From: Paenirhizobium cremeum
Lineage (GTDB): Bacteria; Pseudomonadota; Alphaproteobacteria; Rhizobiales; Rhizobiaceae
Assembly (NCBI RefSeq): GCF_022884085.1
Contig: NZ_JAGGCS010000002.1
Coordinates: 124,001-188,000, forward strand
Length of the DNA: 64,000 bases
Direction: 5' to 3'
The notes under the pieces are model-generated. The model was not told the origin of the DNA, did not search any database, and saw only the letters and a program-made list of their open reading frames with translations. The position numbers and the translations under genes were made by a program. Positions 52,915 to 62,093 of this stretch are shown here, one piece after another (positions within the stretch are counted from its first letter, which is position 1; the number at the start of each line of letters is the position of its first letter).

Positions 52915-52995
52915 ATCCATATGCGCAAGGATGCTGCAACGTCCCGGTTTCCAGGAACTTCAGACGGAACGCCGGTTTCGGCTTTGCCGGAACGG

Positions 52996-53385
52996 CTAGC
53001 CTTGTGCGTCCGGGGCGGAATCGTAGCGATGAGCAGCCGCCGCCTTGACGGTTTCCACGAGATGGAACGGATCGAAAGGCTTGTCGATGATCGGGAAGCC
53101 GTGCGAGGACCGAACATTCGGCGAAAAATCCTCATAGGCGGACAGAAAGACGGTGGCGGCGCCGGACGCCTCGATCTGCTCTGCACGGGCAAGGTTTTCC
53201 GCCTTCGAAGGAGCCGCATCCACGAGAACCACGTCATAGCGACCGTTGGCGAGAGCGTCGCCGAATTCCGCATGCGCGGTGATCGTTACGCTGCATCCGA
53301 GTTTTTCCGTGAGGATATCTTCTATCTCCACCGCGATCAGACCTTGGCTCTCGACAACGAGAACACGAAGCGACGGGTTGTTCAT
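52996..53385 (-). CDS. Single-domain receiver protein
   Basis: 129 residues, a lone response-regulator receiver. Strand 1 is VLVVESQGLIAVEIEDIL, where the usual Asp-Asp pair is Glu-Ser; the phospho-acceptor position is the Asp in DVVLVDAAP and the lysine is in IIDKPFDPFH. The altered acid pocket may change Mg binding. Location next to ecfG and resemblance to SdrG-like single-domain regulators suggest a part in the general stress phosphorelay. Start at 53385 with AAGGAAA. Divergent from the Crp/Fnr gene. Confidence 0.82.
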   Translation of the reverse strand: MNNPSLRVLVVESQGLIAVEIEDILTEKLGCSVTITAHAEFGDALANGRYDVVLVDAAPSKAENLARAEQIEASGAATVFLSAYEDFSPNVRSSHGFPIIDKPFDPFHLVETVKAAAAHRYDSAPDAQG

Positions 53386-53525
53386 GGCTTTTCCTTCTGG
53401 TTCGCCGCGACCTTGGCGTGAACTGACCGGCCCGTCATTTAAAAAAGACATGTCCTGGGCAACGAGGGTTCCGAATGGAACATTTTCTTGAAGGAACCCT
53501 TTTGCGGTAAAAAAGAGGACATTGC

Positions 53526-54281
53526 ATGGCAAACGACTTTCGTCAGAGTTCCGTTCGGCTGAGCTGCTATTCCTGCCCGCTTCGTTCCATGTCGCATTTT
53601 AGGCGGTTTTCCGAGGACGAACTCGATTTCGTCGCCCGGTTCAAAAGAGGCGAACTGAGCACGGATGCGGGCGCGACCGTGGTGGTGGAGGGCAGCAACA
53701 GCGCGCATCTCTACACCGTTCTCGAGGGGTGGGGGTTTCGCTACAAGATCCTGGAGGATGGCCGCAGGCAGATCCTCAACTATGTGGTGCCGGGCGACCT
53801 TGTGGGGCTGCAGGGCGCGCTGATGGCGGAAATGCAGCACTCGGTCGAGGCTCTTACGCCGATGACGCTCTGCATGTTCGAACGAAGCCGGCTGTTCACG
53901 CTTTTCGAGAAGCATGCGAGCCTCGCCTATGACCTCACCTGGCTTGCCGCGCGCGAGGAATCGATCCTGGATGAGCATCTGCTCAGCATCGGGCGGCGCA
54001 CCGCGCTCGAAAGGGCAGCCTATCTCCTGGCCTTTCTCCACGAGCGCGGCCGGCTTACCGGATTGCTCGACGAAACCAGGCGATATGTTCCGGTAACCCA
54101 GACCCATGTCGCCGATACGCTCGGCCTGTCGATCGTTCATACCAACAAGACGCTGCGGCGTCTGGGTGACCGCGGCATGATCCGATGGCTGGATCGCGGC
54201 TGCGACGTGCTCGACGTCGAAGCCCTGTGCGAAGTCGCCAACTGGCGGCCGGACGATGCACTCGTCCGGCCCTTCATCTGA
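53526..54281 (+). CDS. Crp/Fnr-family transcriptional regulator
   Basis: 251 residues. cAMP-binding-like N-terminal domain (SNSAHLYTVLEGWGFRYKIL, VVPGDLVGLQGALM) and C-terminal HTH_Crp (VTQTHVADTLGLSIVHTNKT, LRRLGDRGMIRW). There is a CxxC near the N-terminus (SCYSCPLRS) but not the full four-cysteine set of an FNR cluster. A loose EcfG-like element (GGAAC, 16 bases, CCTT at 53477-53501) lies upstream. Target genes unknown. Confidence 0.88.
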   Translation: MANDFRQSSVRLSCYSCPLRSMSHFRRFSEDELDFVARFKRGELSTDAGATVVVEGSNSAHLYTVLEGWGFRYKILEDGRRQILNYVVPGDLVGLQGALMAEMQHSVEALTPMTLCMFERSRLFTLFEKHASLAYDLTWLAAREESILDEHLLSIGRRTALERAAYLLAFLHERGRLTGLLDETRRYVPVTQTHVADTLGLSIVHTNKTLRRLGDRGMIRWLDRGCDVLDVEALCEVANWRPDDALVRPFI

Positions 54282-54369
54282 CGGTATCCCCAGATTAGTG
54301 GAGGAGGAAATCGGCAGCCTGCTTCGCCCGCGGGCTTTGCCCCGGCGGGCGCCGCTTCATTTCGCCGCG

Positions 54370-54534
54370 TCAGGCAACAATGATGACGCCGGTGAAAAGA
54401 GCGATGATAAGAATGACCAGAACGATGAATATGAGGATCTTGGCGATGCCGGCGGACACACCGGCGACGCCGCGAAAGCCGAGCAGGCTGGCAACGGCGG
54501 CAATCAGAAGAAAAATCAGGATCCATCGCAACAT
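54370..54534 (-). CDS. DUF1328 small membrane protein, copy 2
   Basis: 54 residues, same length and layout as the copy at 51773: MLRWILIFLLIAAVASLLGF, then GVAGVSAGIAK turn and a second hydrophobic helix. Start at 54534 follows GGGAGA. A near-consensus EcfG promoter is 34 bases upstream. Converges with the Crp/Fnr gene. Confidence 0.87.
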   Translation of the reverse strand: MLRWILIFLLIAAVASLLGFRGVAGVSAGIAKILIFIVLVILIIALFTGVIIVA

Positions 54535-54567
54535 GATCGTCTCCCTGCATCGGCGGAACCGCCGGTT

Positions 54568-54592
54568 AACCGTGGAGCAGGCGATTTGTTCC
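54568..54592 (-). promoter_or_regulatory. EcfG-like promoter of DUF1328 copy 2
   Basis: Minus strand GGAAC (54592-54588), 16 bases, GGTT (54571-54568); one mismatch from CGTT, same placement relative to the gene as for copy 1. Confidence 0.65.
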
Positions 54593-54781
54593 ATGGCGGA
54601 CGGCCGGTTCGATCGGTGTCATTCGACGGGTCGAGGCCGGGTGGCGGCAAATATTCGGTGATGCCCAATCGTCGAGGGACAAAACCGAACGGATTGGGGC
54701 TCATTGGGGCTGGACATGAGGCTTCGGTTCTGCTCGTGTCCGCCGACTGGGAGTTTCGACTTTTGGCTAGGGATTGAGGAG

Positions 54782-56362
54782 ATGGGTTTGAAGATCGGTT
54801 CGCCAAAGGAGATTTTTGCAGGCGAGGCGCGCGTGGCGATGACACCGGACAGCGCGGTCCAACTGCAGAAGCTCGGCTATGAATGCCTGATAGAAGCCGG
54901 TGCGGGGAAGTCCGCGGGCTTTTCCGACGAGGCTTATCGCGCCGCCGGCGTAACGGTGGTCGACGGAGCCGAGGCGCTTTACGCAGGCGCCGACGTGATC
55001 GCCAAGGTGCGTCCGCCGGAAACGGCCGAGGCCGAGCGGCTGACAGCCGGCAAGACGCTGATCTCGTTCTTCTACCCCGCCCAGAACAAGGACCTTCTCG
55101 AGCTCTGCAAGGAGAAGGGTGCAAACGTCGTCGCCATGGACATGGTGCCGCGCATCAGCCGCGCCCAGAAGATGGACGCGCTTTCCTCCATGGCGAATAT
55201 CGCGGGCTATCGCGCCGTCATCGAAGCGGGCAACAATTTCGGCCGCTTCTTCACCGGTCAGGTGACGGCGGCGGGCAAGGTTCCTCCGGCCAAGGTGCTG
55301 GTCATAGGCGCGGGTGTCGCAGGTCTCGCCGCGATCGGGACGGCGACCTCGCTTGGCGCGATCACCTACGCCTTCGACGTGCGTCCGGAAGTGGCCGAGC
55401 AGATCGAATCGATGGGCGCCGAGTTCGTCTTCCTCGACTTTGCCGATCAGCAGCAGGACGGTGCCGCGACCGGCGGCTATGCCGCGCCGTCATCGCCGGA
55501 ATTCCGCGAGAAGCAGCTCGAGAAGTTCCGCGAACTCGCTCCCGACATGGATATCGTCATCACCACGGCTCTCATTCCGGGCCGCGATGCGCCGAAGCTG
55601 TGGCTGGCCGACATGGTGGCTGCGATGAAGCCGGGTTCGGTCGTGATCGACCTTGCGGCCGAGCGCGGCGGTAACTGCGACCTCACGGTCGCAGACCAGA
55701 GGATCGTTTCCGATAACGGCGTGATTGTCATCGGCTACACGGATTTCCCGAGCCGCATGGCCGCCCAGTCCTCGACCCTTTATTCGACCAATATCCGCCA
55801 CATGATGACGGATCTGACGCCCGCCAAGGACGGCGTTCTCGTCCACAACATGGAAGACGACGTCATCCGCGGCGCGACCGTGACCTATCAGGGCGAGATC
55901 ACCTTCCCGCCGCCGCCGCCGAAGGTGCAGGCGATTGCCGCGCAGAAGCCGAAGGAAAAGCCGAAGGAACTGACGCCGGAGGAAAAGCGCGCTCAGGAAG
56001 TCGCCGCCTTCAAGGCCCAGACCCGCAACCAGGCCGGTCTGCTCGCCATCGGCACGGCGCTGCTGCTGATCGTCGGCGCCTATGCCCCGGCCAGCTTCAT
56101 GAGCCATTTCATCGTTTTCGTGCTCGCCTGCTTCATCGGCTTCCAGGTCATCTGGAATGTCAGCCACTCGCTGCACACGCCGCTGATGGCGGTAACGAAC
56201 GCCATTTCCGGCATCGTCATCCTCGGCGCGCTCCTGCAGATCGGCTCGGGCAACTGGCTGGTGGTGATCCTTGCCGCATTGTCGGTGTTGATCGCCACGA
56301 TCAACATCGTCGGTGGCTTCCTCGTCACCCGGCGCATGCTCGCCATGTTCCAGAAGTCCTGA
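54782..56362 (+). CDS. pntA: NAD(P) transhydrogenase alpha subunit
   Basis: 526 residues, E. coli PntA-like. Domain I (NAD-binding) covers about residues 1-380: [40 protein letters not shown] and [15 protein letters not shown]; a charged linker ([20 protein letters not shown]) follows, then four C-terminal membrane segments. Couples proton entry to hydride transfer from NADH to NADP. GAGGAG lies directly before the ATG with very short spacing; no better start is seen. 19 bases before pntB. Confidence 0.96.
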   Translation: MGLKIGSPKEIFAGEARVAMTPDSAVQLQKLGYECLIEAGAGKSAGFSDEAYRAAGVTVVDGAEALYAGADVIAKVRPPETAEAERLTAGKTLISFFYPAQNKDLLELCKEKGANVVAMDMVPRISRAQKMDALSSMANIAGYRAVIEAGNNFGRFFTGQVTAAGKVPPAKVLVIGAGVAGLAAIGTATSLGAITYAFDVRPEVAEQIESMGAEFVFLDFADQQQDGAATGGYAAPSSPEFREKQLEKFRELAPDMDIVITTALIPGRDAPKLWLADMVAAMKPGSVVIDLAAERGGNCDLTVADQRIVSDNGVIVIGYTDFPSRMAAQSSTLYSTNIRHMMTDLTPAKDGVLVHNMEDDVIRGATVTYQGEITFPPPPPKVQAIAAQKPKEKPKELTPEEKRAQEVAAFKAQTRNQAGLLAIGTALLLIVGAYAPASFMSHFIVFVLACFIGFQVIWNVSHSLHTPLMAVTNAISGIVILGALLQIGSGNWLVVILAALSVLIATINIVGGFLVTRRMLAMFQKS

Positions 56363-56381
56363 TCGGGGAGGGGATATAATC

Positions 56382-57815
56382 ATGACGATCGGTATCGTTT
56401 CCGCCGCCTACATCGCCGCGGCCGTTCTTTTCATCCTTTCCCTCGGCGGTCTTTCCGGCCAGGAAAGCGCCAAGCGCGCCGTCTGGTACGGCATTATCGG
56501 CATGGGGCTTGCCGTTGTCGCCACGGTCTTCGGTCCGGGTGTCGGCAACTGGTTCATTATCCTGCTGATGATCGCCGGCGGTTCAGTGCTCGGCCACTAC
56601 GTGGCAAGCCGCGTGCAGATGACCGAGATGCCGCAGCTCGTTGCTGCACTTCACTCTTTCGTCGGTCTTGCCGCCGTCTTCATCGGCTATAACGCGCATA
56701 TCGAAGCATGGCGCGTGGCGACCATGGACGAGGCGGGTCGCGCGGCGCTTACGGGCTTCGCGGCGATCCTCGCCCACAAGGAGCCTGTCGAACTCGCCAT
56801 CATGAAGGTCGAGGTTTTCCTCGGCGTCTTCATCGGTGCCGTCACCTTCACCGGCTCGGTCATCGCCTTCGGCAAGCTTGCCGGCAAGGTGGACGGCAAG
56901 GCCAAGAAGCTGCCGGGCGGGCATATGCTCAATGCCGGTGCTGCGATCCTGTCGCTCATAATGCTGGTGATGTATTTCAACGGCGCGGGCGTCTGGACGC
57001 TGATCCTGATGACGCTGCTCGCCTTCTTCATCGGCTACCACCTCATCATGGGCATCGGCGGCGCCGACATGCCGGTGGTGGTGTCGATGCTGAACAGCTA
57101 TTCCGGCTGGGCTGCGGCGGCCATCGGCTTCACGCTCGGCAACGATCTTCTGATCGTCACCGGCGCGCTGGTCGGCTCCTCGGGTGCGATCCTCTCCTAC
57201 ATCATGTGCAAGGCGATGAACCGCTCCTTCGTCTCGGTCATTCTCGGCGGCTTCGGCGCGACGACGGGGCCTGCGATGGAGATCACCGGCGAGCAGGTGG
57301 CGATTGACGCCGAAGGCGTTGCCGCCGCGCTCAACGAGGCGGATTCGGTCATCATCGTACCGGGCTACGGCATGGCCGTCGCGCAGGCGCAGCAGGCGGT
57401 TTCGGAACTGACCCGCAAGCTGCGCGCCGCCGGCAAGGAGGTGCGTTTCGCCATCCATCCGGTCGCCGGCCGCCTGCCGGGCCACATGAACGTGCTGCTC
57501 GCCGAGGCCAAGGTGCCCTACGACATCGTTCTGGAAATGGACGAGATCAACGACGACTTCCCGAACACGGACGTTGTCATCGTGATCGGCTCGAACGACA
57601 TCGTCAATCCGGCCGCGCAGGAAGACCCGAACTCGCCGATCGCAGGCATGCCGGTTCTCGAAGTGTGGAAGGCCAAGCAGGTCTTCGTGTCCAAGCGCGG
57701 TCAGGGCACCGGCTATTCCGGTATCGAGAACCCGCTGTTCTACAAGGAGAACACGCGGATGTTCTATGGCGACGCCAAGAAATCGGTTTCCGAACTCCTG
57801 CCGATGATAAAGTAG
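56382..57815 (+). CDS. pntB: NAD(P) transhydrogenase beta subunit
   Basis: 477 residues. About nine membrane segments in the first 270 residues, with [20 protein letters not shown] in the proton channel, then the NADP-binding domain III ([55 protein letters not shown]). Forms the complex with PntA and supplies NADPH. Ribosome site GGGGAGGGG. Followed by a strong terminator. Confidence 0.97.
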   Translation: MTIGIVSAAYIAAAVLFILSLGGLSGQESAKRAVWYGIIGMGLAVVATVFGPGVGNWFIILLMIAGGSVLGHYVASRVQMTEMPQLVAALHSFVGLAAVFIGYNAHIEAWRVATMDEAGRAALTGFAAILAHKEPVELAIMKVEVFLGVFIGAVTFTGSVIAFGKLAGKVDGKAKKLPGGHMLNAGAAILSLIMLVMYFNGAGVWTLILMTLLAFFIGYHLIMGIGGADMPVVVSMLNSYSGWAAAAIGFTLGNDLLIVTGALVGSSGAILSYIMCKAMNRSFVSVILGGFGATTGPAMEITGEQVAIDAEGVAAALNEADSVIIVPGYGMAVAQAQQAVSELTRKLRAAGKEVRFAIHPVAGRLPGHMNVLLAEAKVPYDIVLEMDEINDDFPNTDVVIVIGSNDIVNPAAQEDPNSPIAGMPVLEVWKAKQVFVSKRGQGTGYSGIENPLFYKENTRMFYGDAKKSVSELLPMIK

Positions 57816-57838
57816 GACCGGGCGTTACGCGACATGGA

Positions 57839-57867
57839 AAGCCGGGTGGAGACGCCCGGCTTTTTTG
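57839..57867 (+). terminator. Intrinsic terminator of pntAB
   Basis: AAGCCGGG / CCCGGCTT stem with an 8-base loop followed by TTTTTT, 24 bases after the pntB stop; classic rho-independent form. Confidence 0.9.
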
Positions 57868-57885
57868 TCTCCGGCGATGACCGTT

Positions 57886-58743
57886 TCAGGATCGTACGGC
57901 GGCGATCAGGAAGTCGAGGAGTGCGCGCAGCCTCGGCAGACGGCGCATGTCACGGTGGTAGCCCAGCCATGTGTCCCGTCCCGGCGGGTGTGCGTGGAGT
58001 TCGACGCGGCGAATGCCCGATGTCTTGTTGCCGAGCGGCACCGGGAGAACCGCCATGCCCGCTCCGCCAGCGCATAGGCGGGCCTGGACATCCCGGTTGT
58101 TGCTGCGCATGGCAACGAATGCGCCGGGAAAGCTCTCGCGGAGCCAGGCCACGTCCGGCATGCTGCCGAACGCCTCGTCCATCGTCACCACGCTCAAGCC
58201 CTCGCCGTCGCCAATCACCGGGTCGGGGAAGCCCTCCGGTACGTAAAGCCCGTACTCGACATGCGTGAACTTGCGGGAGATGACGTCGACCTCGGTGAAG
58301 GGCCGGATGCGAAACACCAGATCGGCCTCGCGGCGGGAGAGGTTGAGCAGCCGCGAATCCGTCAGCAGTTCGATCACGACCTTCGGATGCCGCCGGGAGA
58401 ACTCGGCAAGCAGGGGCGACAGGACATGCACCCCGAACCAGTCCGAACTGGAGATCCTGATGAGCCCATCGAGTTCGTTTCGGCTTCCCGCGAGGCCGCG
58501 CTCGACGGCAATCGCCTCCTCCTCCATGCGTTCGGCATGGGGCAGCAGCAACCTGCCCTCGTCGGTCAGGACAAAACCGTCGGTCGTTCTCTGGAACAGC
58601 ACGGTGCCGAGCGCTGCCTCCAGGGCTTTCAGCCGCCGACCCATGGTCGGCTGGGTGAGGCCGAGCCGTCGGGCACCCGCGCCCAATGTGCCTTCGCGGG
58701 CGACCGCGAGGAAAATGCGAAAATCGCTCCATTCCGGCGTCAT
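57886..58743 (-). CDS. LysR-family transcriptional regulator
   Basis: 285 residues. HTH: FRIFLAVAREGTLGAGARRL, TQPTMGRRLKALEAALGTVL; effector domain with IRISSSDWFGVHVLSPLLAE. The ATG at 58743 has GAGGG five bases upstream; an ATG four codons earlier has no ribosome site. Divergent from the quinone oxidoreductase gene, probably its regulator. Confidence 0.88.
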   Translation of the reverse strand: MTPEWSDFRIFLAVAREGTLGAGARRLGLTQPTMGRRLKALEAALGTVLFQRTTDGFVLTDEGRLLLPHAERMEEEAIAVERGLAGSRNELDGLIRISSSDWFGVHVLSPLLAEFSRRHPKVVIELLTDSRLLNLSRREADLVFRIRPFTEVDVISRKFTHVEYGLYVPEGFPDPVIGDGEGLSVVTMDEAFGSMPDVAWLRESFPGAFVAMRSNNRDVQARLCAGGAGMAVLPVPLGNKTSGIRRVELHAHPPGRDTWLGYHRDMRRLPRLRALLDFLIAAVRS

Positions 58744-58762
58744 ACGGACCCTCATTCAAAAA

Positions 58763-58799
58763 TGAATGGATATCATGCAATATCTATAATTTCCATTCA
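58763..58799. promoter_or_regulatory. Divergent promoter with inverted TGAATGG arms
   Basis: TGAATGG (58763-58769) and CCATTCA (58793-58799) flank an AT-rich 23-base core (with TATAAT at 58784-58789 on the plus strand) between the LysR and oxidoreductase genes; a plausible LysR operator around the shared promoter. Confidence 0.5.
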
Positions 58800-58848
58800 A
58801 TTCACGTGAGCGCAATCTCTGCCCATCGCAACTCAAGGAGTGATGGAG

Positions 58849-59838
58849 ATGACCAATATGAAAGCGCTTGTTCTCGAAACCTACGGCGCGCCGTTCCGCC
58901 TCGCGCATATTGCCCGGCCGGTTGCCGGCGAGGGACAAGTCCTTGTCCGCATCAAGGCAAGCGGCGTGAATCCGCTCGACACGAAGATCCGAGCCGGCAA
59001 CGGCGCGCATGCTCGCCAGTCGCTACCCGCCATTCTCGGCATCGACCTTGCGGGGACGGTGGAGGAGGTCGGTCCCGGCGTGACCGGTTTCCGGCGTGGC
59101 GACGAGGTCTACGGGATGACGGGTGGTGTGGGCGGCAACCAGGGATCACTCGCCGAATATGCGGCTGTCGACGCGAGGCTGCTTGCCGTCAAGCCGGCAA
59201 CATTGAGCATGCGGGAGGCTGCGGCGCTTCCCCTGGTCTTCATCACTGCCTGGGAAGGTCTCGTCGACCGCGTGGGCGTGAAGCCCGGCCAGACCGTGCT
59301 CGTTCTGGGGGCGGGCGGTGGCGTCGGTCACATCGCCGTGCAGATCGCCAAGGCGTTCGGCGCCGAGGTCTACGGTGTCGATAGCGCCGGCAAGGCCGAT
59401 TACCTTCGCAGCCTTGGAGCGGTGCCGATCGACTATGCTTCCGAGGATGTCGAGGCCTATGTGCAGAAATACACCGGCGGGAAGGGCTTCGATGTCGTCT
59501 ATGATACGGTCGGCGGCGCTTCGCTCGACACGGCCTTCAGGGCTGTCAAGCGTTTCGGCCATGTGGCGAGCAGTCTGGGCTGGGGCACCCATGCCCTTGC
59601 GCCCCTTTCCTTCAAGGCCGCGACCTATTCTGGCGTCTTCACGCTCCTGCCGCTCCTGACCGGCGAAGGCCGCGAACATCACGGCGAGATCATGCGGGAA
59701 GCCACAAGACTTGCCGAGGCCGGAAAGATCGTGCCGAGGCTGGACCGGCGACAGTTCGATTTTTCGACCGCGACCGAGGCGCACGAACTGATCGAAACGC
59801 GGGCGGCAGACGGAAAGCTGGTCGTCACCATCGACTGA
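58849..59838 (+). CDS. Zinc-independent medium-chain dehydrogenase/quinone oxidoreductase
   Basis: 329 residues, MDR superfamily. GroES-like N-half (VLVRIKASGVNPLDTKIRAG, LGIDLAGTVEEVGPGVTGFR) and a Rossmann domain with VLVLGAGGGVGHIAVQIAKA; no catalytic or structural zinc cysteines, so quinone oxidoreductase/enoyl reductase type, using NADPH. Start at 58849 gives eight bases from AAGGAG; 58843 and 58858 are alternatives. Target of the divergent LysR by position. Substrate unknown. Confidence 0.87.
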   Translation: MTNMKALVLETYGAPFRLAHIARPVAGEGQVLVRIKASGVNPLDTKIRAGNGAHARQSLPAILGIDLAGTVEEVGPGVTGFRRGDEVYGMTGGVGGNQGSLAEYAAVDARLLAVKPATLSMREAAALPLVFITAWEGLVDRVGVKPGQTVLVLGAGGGVGHIAVQIAKAFGAEVYGVDSAGKADYLRSLGAVPIDYASEDVEAYVQKYTGGKGFDVVYDTVGGASLDTAFRAVKRFGHVASSLGWGTHALAPLSFKAATYSGVFTLLPLLTGEGREHHGEIMREATRLAEAGKIVPRLDRRQFDFSTATEAHELIETRAADGKLVVTID

Positions 59839-59854
59839 GGACGACATCCGTGAC

Positions 59855-59896
59855 GCAATGGCGCGCGTCCGCAGTGTTGCGGACGCGCGCCATTGC
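59855..59896. terminator. 19-bp perfect hairpin between convergent genes
   Basis: GCAATGGCGCGCGTCCGCA pairs perfectly with its complement across a 4-base loop (GTGT), between the quinone oxidoreductase and fuconate dehydratase genes. Very stable and symmetrical, so usable from both sides; it lacks a long T tract. Confidence 0.8.
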
Positions 59897-59904
59897 CGTC
59901 TTGC

Positions 59905-61182
59905 TTATCCCTTGAACGTATAGTCCGCAATCGATTGCGGCTTCATCTCGATGGAGAAGCCCGGCAGCGACGGGGGCATGTAGGCCGCGTTCTCGATCCG
60001 GCAGGGATCGATGAAGTGTTCGTGCAGATGGTCGACGAACTCGATGACGCGGCCTTCCCTGGTGCCGGAGACGGCGATGTAGTCGATCATCGAGAGGTGC
60101 TGGACATATTCGCAAAGTCCGACGCCGCCGGCATGGGGCCAGACGGGCAGATTGTACTTTGCAGCCATCAGCAGCACGGCAAGCACTTCGTTCAGGCCAC
60201 CCATGCGGCACGAGTCGATCTGCACGATGTCGATCGCGCCGCCGGCGATCATCTGCTTGAAGACGATGCGGTTCTGGCACATCTCGCCGGTCGCGACCTT
60301 GACCGGCGCCACGGCCTTACGGATCGCCTTGTGGCCGGCGACATCGTCGGGGCTGGTCGGCTCCTCGATGAAGAACGGCTTGTAGACCGAAAGTTCCTTC
60401 ACCCAGTCGATGGCCTCGCCGACTTCCCAGACCTGGTTGGCGTCGATCATCATGTAGCGGTCGTCGCCGATGACTTCGCGGGCGATCTTCAGGCGGCGCT
60501 TGTCGTCTTCCAGATCGCGGCCGACCTTCATCTTGATGTGGGTGAAGCCCTGATCGACGGCCTCCTGGCAGAGACGGCGCAGCTTCTCGTCGGAATAGCC
60601 GAGCCAGCCGGCAGACGTGGTGTAGCAGGGATAACCTTCCTTTTCGAGGAGGGCGATGCGCTCGGCCTTGCCTTCCTCGGCCTTCTTCAGGATCGCCAGC
60701 GCCTCGTCCGGCGTGATGGCGTCCGTCAGGTAGCGGAAGTCGACGATGGAGAGGATTTCCTCGGGCGTCATGTCCGCGACAAGGCGCCAGACCGGCTTGC
60801 CGGCCTGCTTGGCGAGAATGTCCCAGACGGCGTTGACCACGGCGCCGGTGGCAAGATGCATGGCGCCCTTGTCCGGACCGATCCAGCGCAGCTGGCTGTC
60901 GCTCGTCACATGCCGCCAGAAGCGGCCGGGATTGGCCTTGACCCAATCGAGATCCAGCCCCACCACCAGATGCTTCATGGCGTCGATCGCGGCGCAGCAG
61001 ATCTCGTTGCCGCGGCCGATCGTGAAGGTCAGGCCATGGCCTTCAAGGCCGGGCTGGTCGGTACCCAGCACGACATAGGCAGCCGAGTAATCCGGGTCCG
61101 GATTCATCGCGTCCGAGCCGTCGAGGCTCCGGGAGGTGGGAAAGCGCAGGTCAATCGAGCGCAGGCTGGTGATCTTGGTCAT
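59905..61182 (-). CDS. L-fuconate dehydratase (enolase superfamily)
   Basis: 425 residues, typical for the family. Recognisable: KMKVGRDLEDDKRRLKIARE (catalytic KxK region), MMIDANQVWEVGEAI and IEEPTSPDD with metal ligands, TGEMCQNRIVF, and WPHAGGVGLCEYVQHLSM with the catalytic His. These match L-fuconate dehydratases, which convert L-fuconate to 2-keto-3-deoxy-L-fuconate. Next genes on the strand encode an FAH-family hydrolase and an SDR dehydrogenase, as in the non-phosphorylative fucose pathway. Confidence 0.92.
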   Translation of the reverse strand: MTKITSLRSIDLRFPTSRSLDGSDAMNPDPDYSAAYVVLGTDQPGLEGHGLTFTIGRGNEICCAAIDAMKHLVVGLDLDWVKANPGRFWRHVTSDSQLRWIGPDKGAMHLATGAVVNAVWDILAKQAGKPVWRLVADMTPEEILSIVDFRYLTDAITPDEALAILKKAEEGKAERIALLEKEGYPCYTTSAGWLGYSDEKLRRLCQEAVDQGFTHIKMKVGRDLEDDKRRLKIAREVIGDDRYMMIDANQVWEVGEAIDWVKELSVYKPFFIEEPTSPDDVAGHKAIRKAVAPVKVATGEMCQNRIVFKQMIAGGAIDIVQIDSCRMGGLNEVLAVLLMAAKYNLPVWPHAGGVGLCEYVQHLSMIDYIAVSGTREGRVIEFVDHLHEHFIDPCRIENAAYMPPSLPGFSIEMKPQSIADYTFKG

Positions 61183-61227
61183 AGGTCAAGGCCCTGGGGC
61201 TTGAGGGAGGGATCAGGGTGAGGGGGG

Positions 61228-62070
61228 TCAGGAGTCGGCCTTGAAGGTCTGCTTCTGGGTGCCGAGGCCTTCGATGCCGAGTTCGACGACGTCGCCGGCC
61301 TTCAGGAAGCGCTGCGGCTTCATGCCGAGGCCGACGCCGGGCGGCGTGCCGGTGGAGATGACATCCCCGGGATGGAGCGACATGAACTGGCTCAGATAGG
61401 AGACGAGATAGGCGACGCCATAGACCATGGTCCTCGTGGAGCCGTTCTGCATCTTCTCGCCGTTGACCGTCAGCCACATCGAGAGGTTCTGCGGATCGGC
61501 GATCTCGTCTTTCGTCACCAGCCAGGGGCCGATGGGGCCGAAGGTGTCGCAGGACTTGCCCTTGGTCCACTGTCCCGCCCGTTCCGTCTGGAAGGCGCGT
61601 TCGGAAACGTCGTGGGAGACGCAGTAGCCGGCGACATAGTCCATGGCTTCGGCTTCCGAGACGTATTTCGCGGTCTTGCCGATGACGACGCCGAGTTCGA
61701 CCTCCCAGTCGGTCTTTTCCGAACCGCGCGGGATCAGCACGTCATCGTTCGGGCCGACAATCGCCGAGGTCGCCTTCATGAAAATGACCGGTTCCGGCGG
61801 AACCTCAGCGCCGGTTTCCGCGGCGTGGTCGGAATAGTTGAGGCCGATGCAGATGAACTTGCCGGTACCGGCAACGCAGGCGCCGATGCGGCCCGGCGCG
61901 AGTTCCGGCAGCGAGGCGGGGTCGATGGCCGCGATCTTTGCAAGGCCTTCCGGGCCGATGGCCGCGCCACCGATATCGGCGACATGGGCGGAGAGGTCAC
62001 GGATCTTGCCGTCCTTGTCGAGAAGGGCGGGCTTTTCCTGGCCAAGGGGGCCGACGCGCATGAGTTTCAT
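61228..62070 (-). CDS. FAH-family hydrolase (2,4-diketo-3-deoxy-L-fuconate hydrolase type)
   Basis: 280 residues. Fumarylacetoacetate hydrolase C-terminal fold: FICIGLNYSDHAAETGAEVP, then EPVIFMKATSAIVGPNDDV, and the metal-binding acidic set WEVELGVVIG. In this context it should split 2,4-diketo-3-deoxy-fuconate into pyruvate and lactate. Neighbouring genes encode the preceding dehydratase and dehydrogenase. Other acylpyruvate substrates are possible. Confidence 0.88.
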   Translation of the reverse strand: MKLMRVGPLGQEKPALLDKDGKIRDLSAHVADIGGAAIGPEGLAKIAAIDPASLPELAPGRIGACVAGTGKFICIGLNYSDHAAETGAEVPPEPVIFMKATSAIVGPNDDVLIPRGSEKTDWEVELGVVIGKTAKYVSEAEAMDYVAGYCVSHDVSERAFQTERAGQWTKGKSCDTFGPIGPWLVTKDEIADPQNLSMWLTVNGEKMQNGSTRTMVYGVAYLVSYLSQFMSLHPGDVISTGTPPGVGLGMKPQRFLKAGDVVELGIEGLGTQKQTFKADS

Positions 62071-62093
62071 CGGGGAATTCCTTTCAAATGAGA

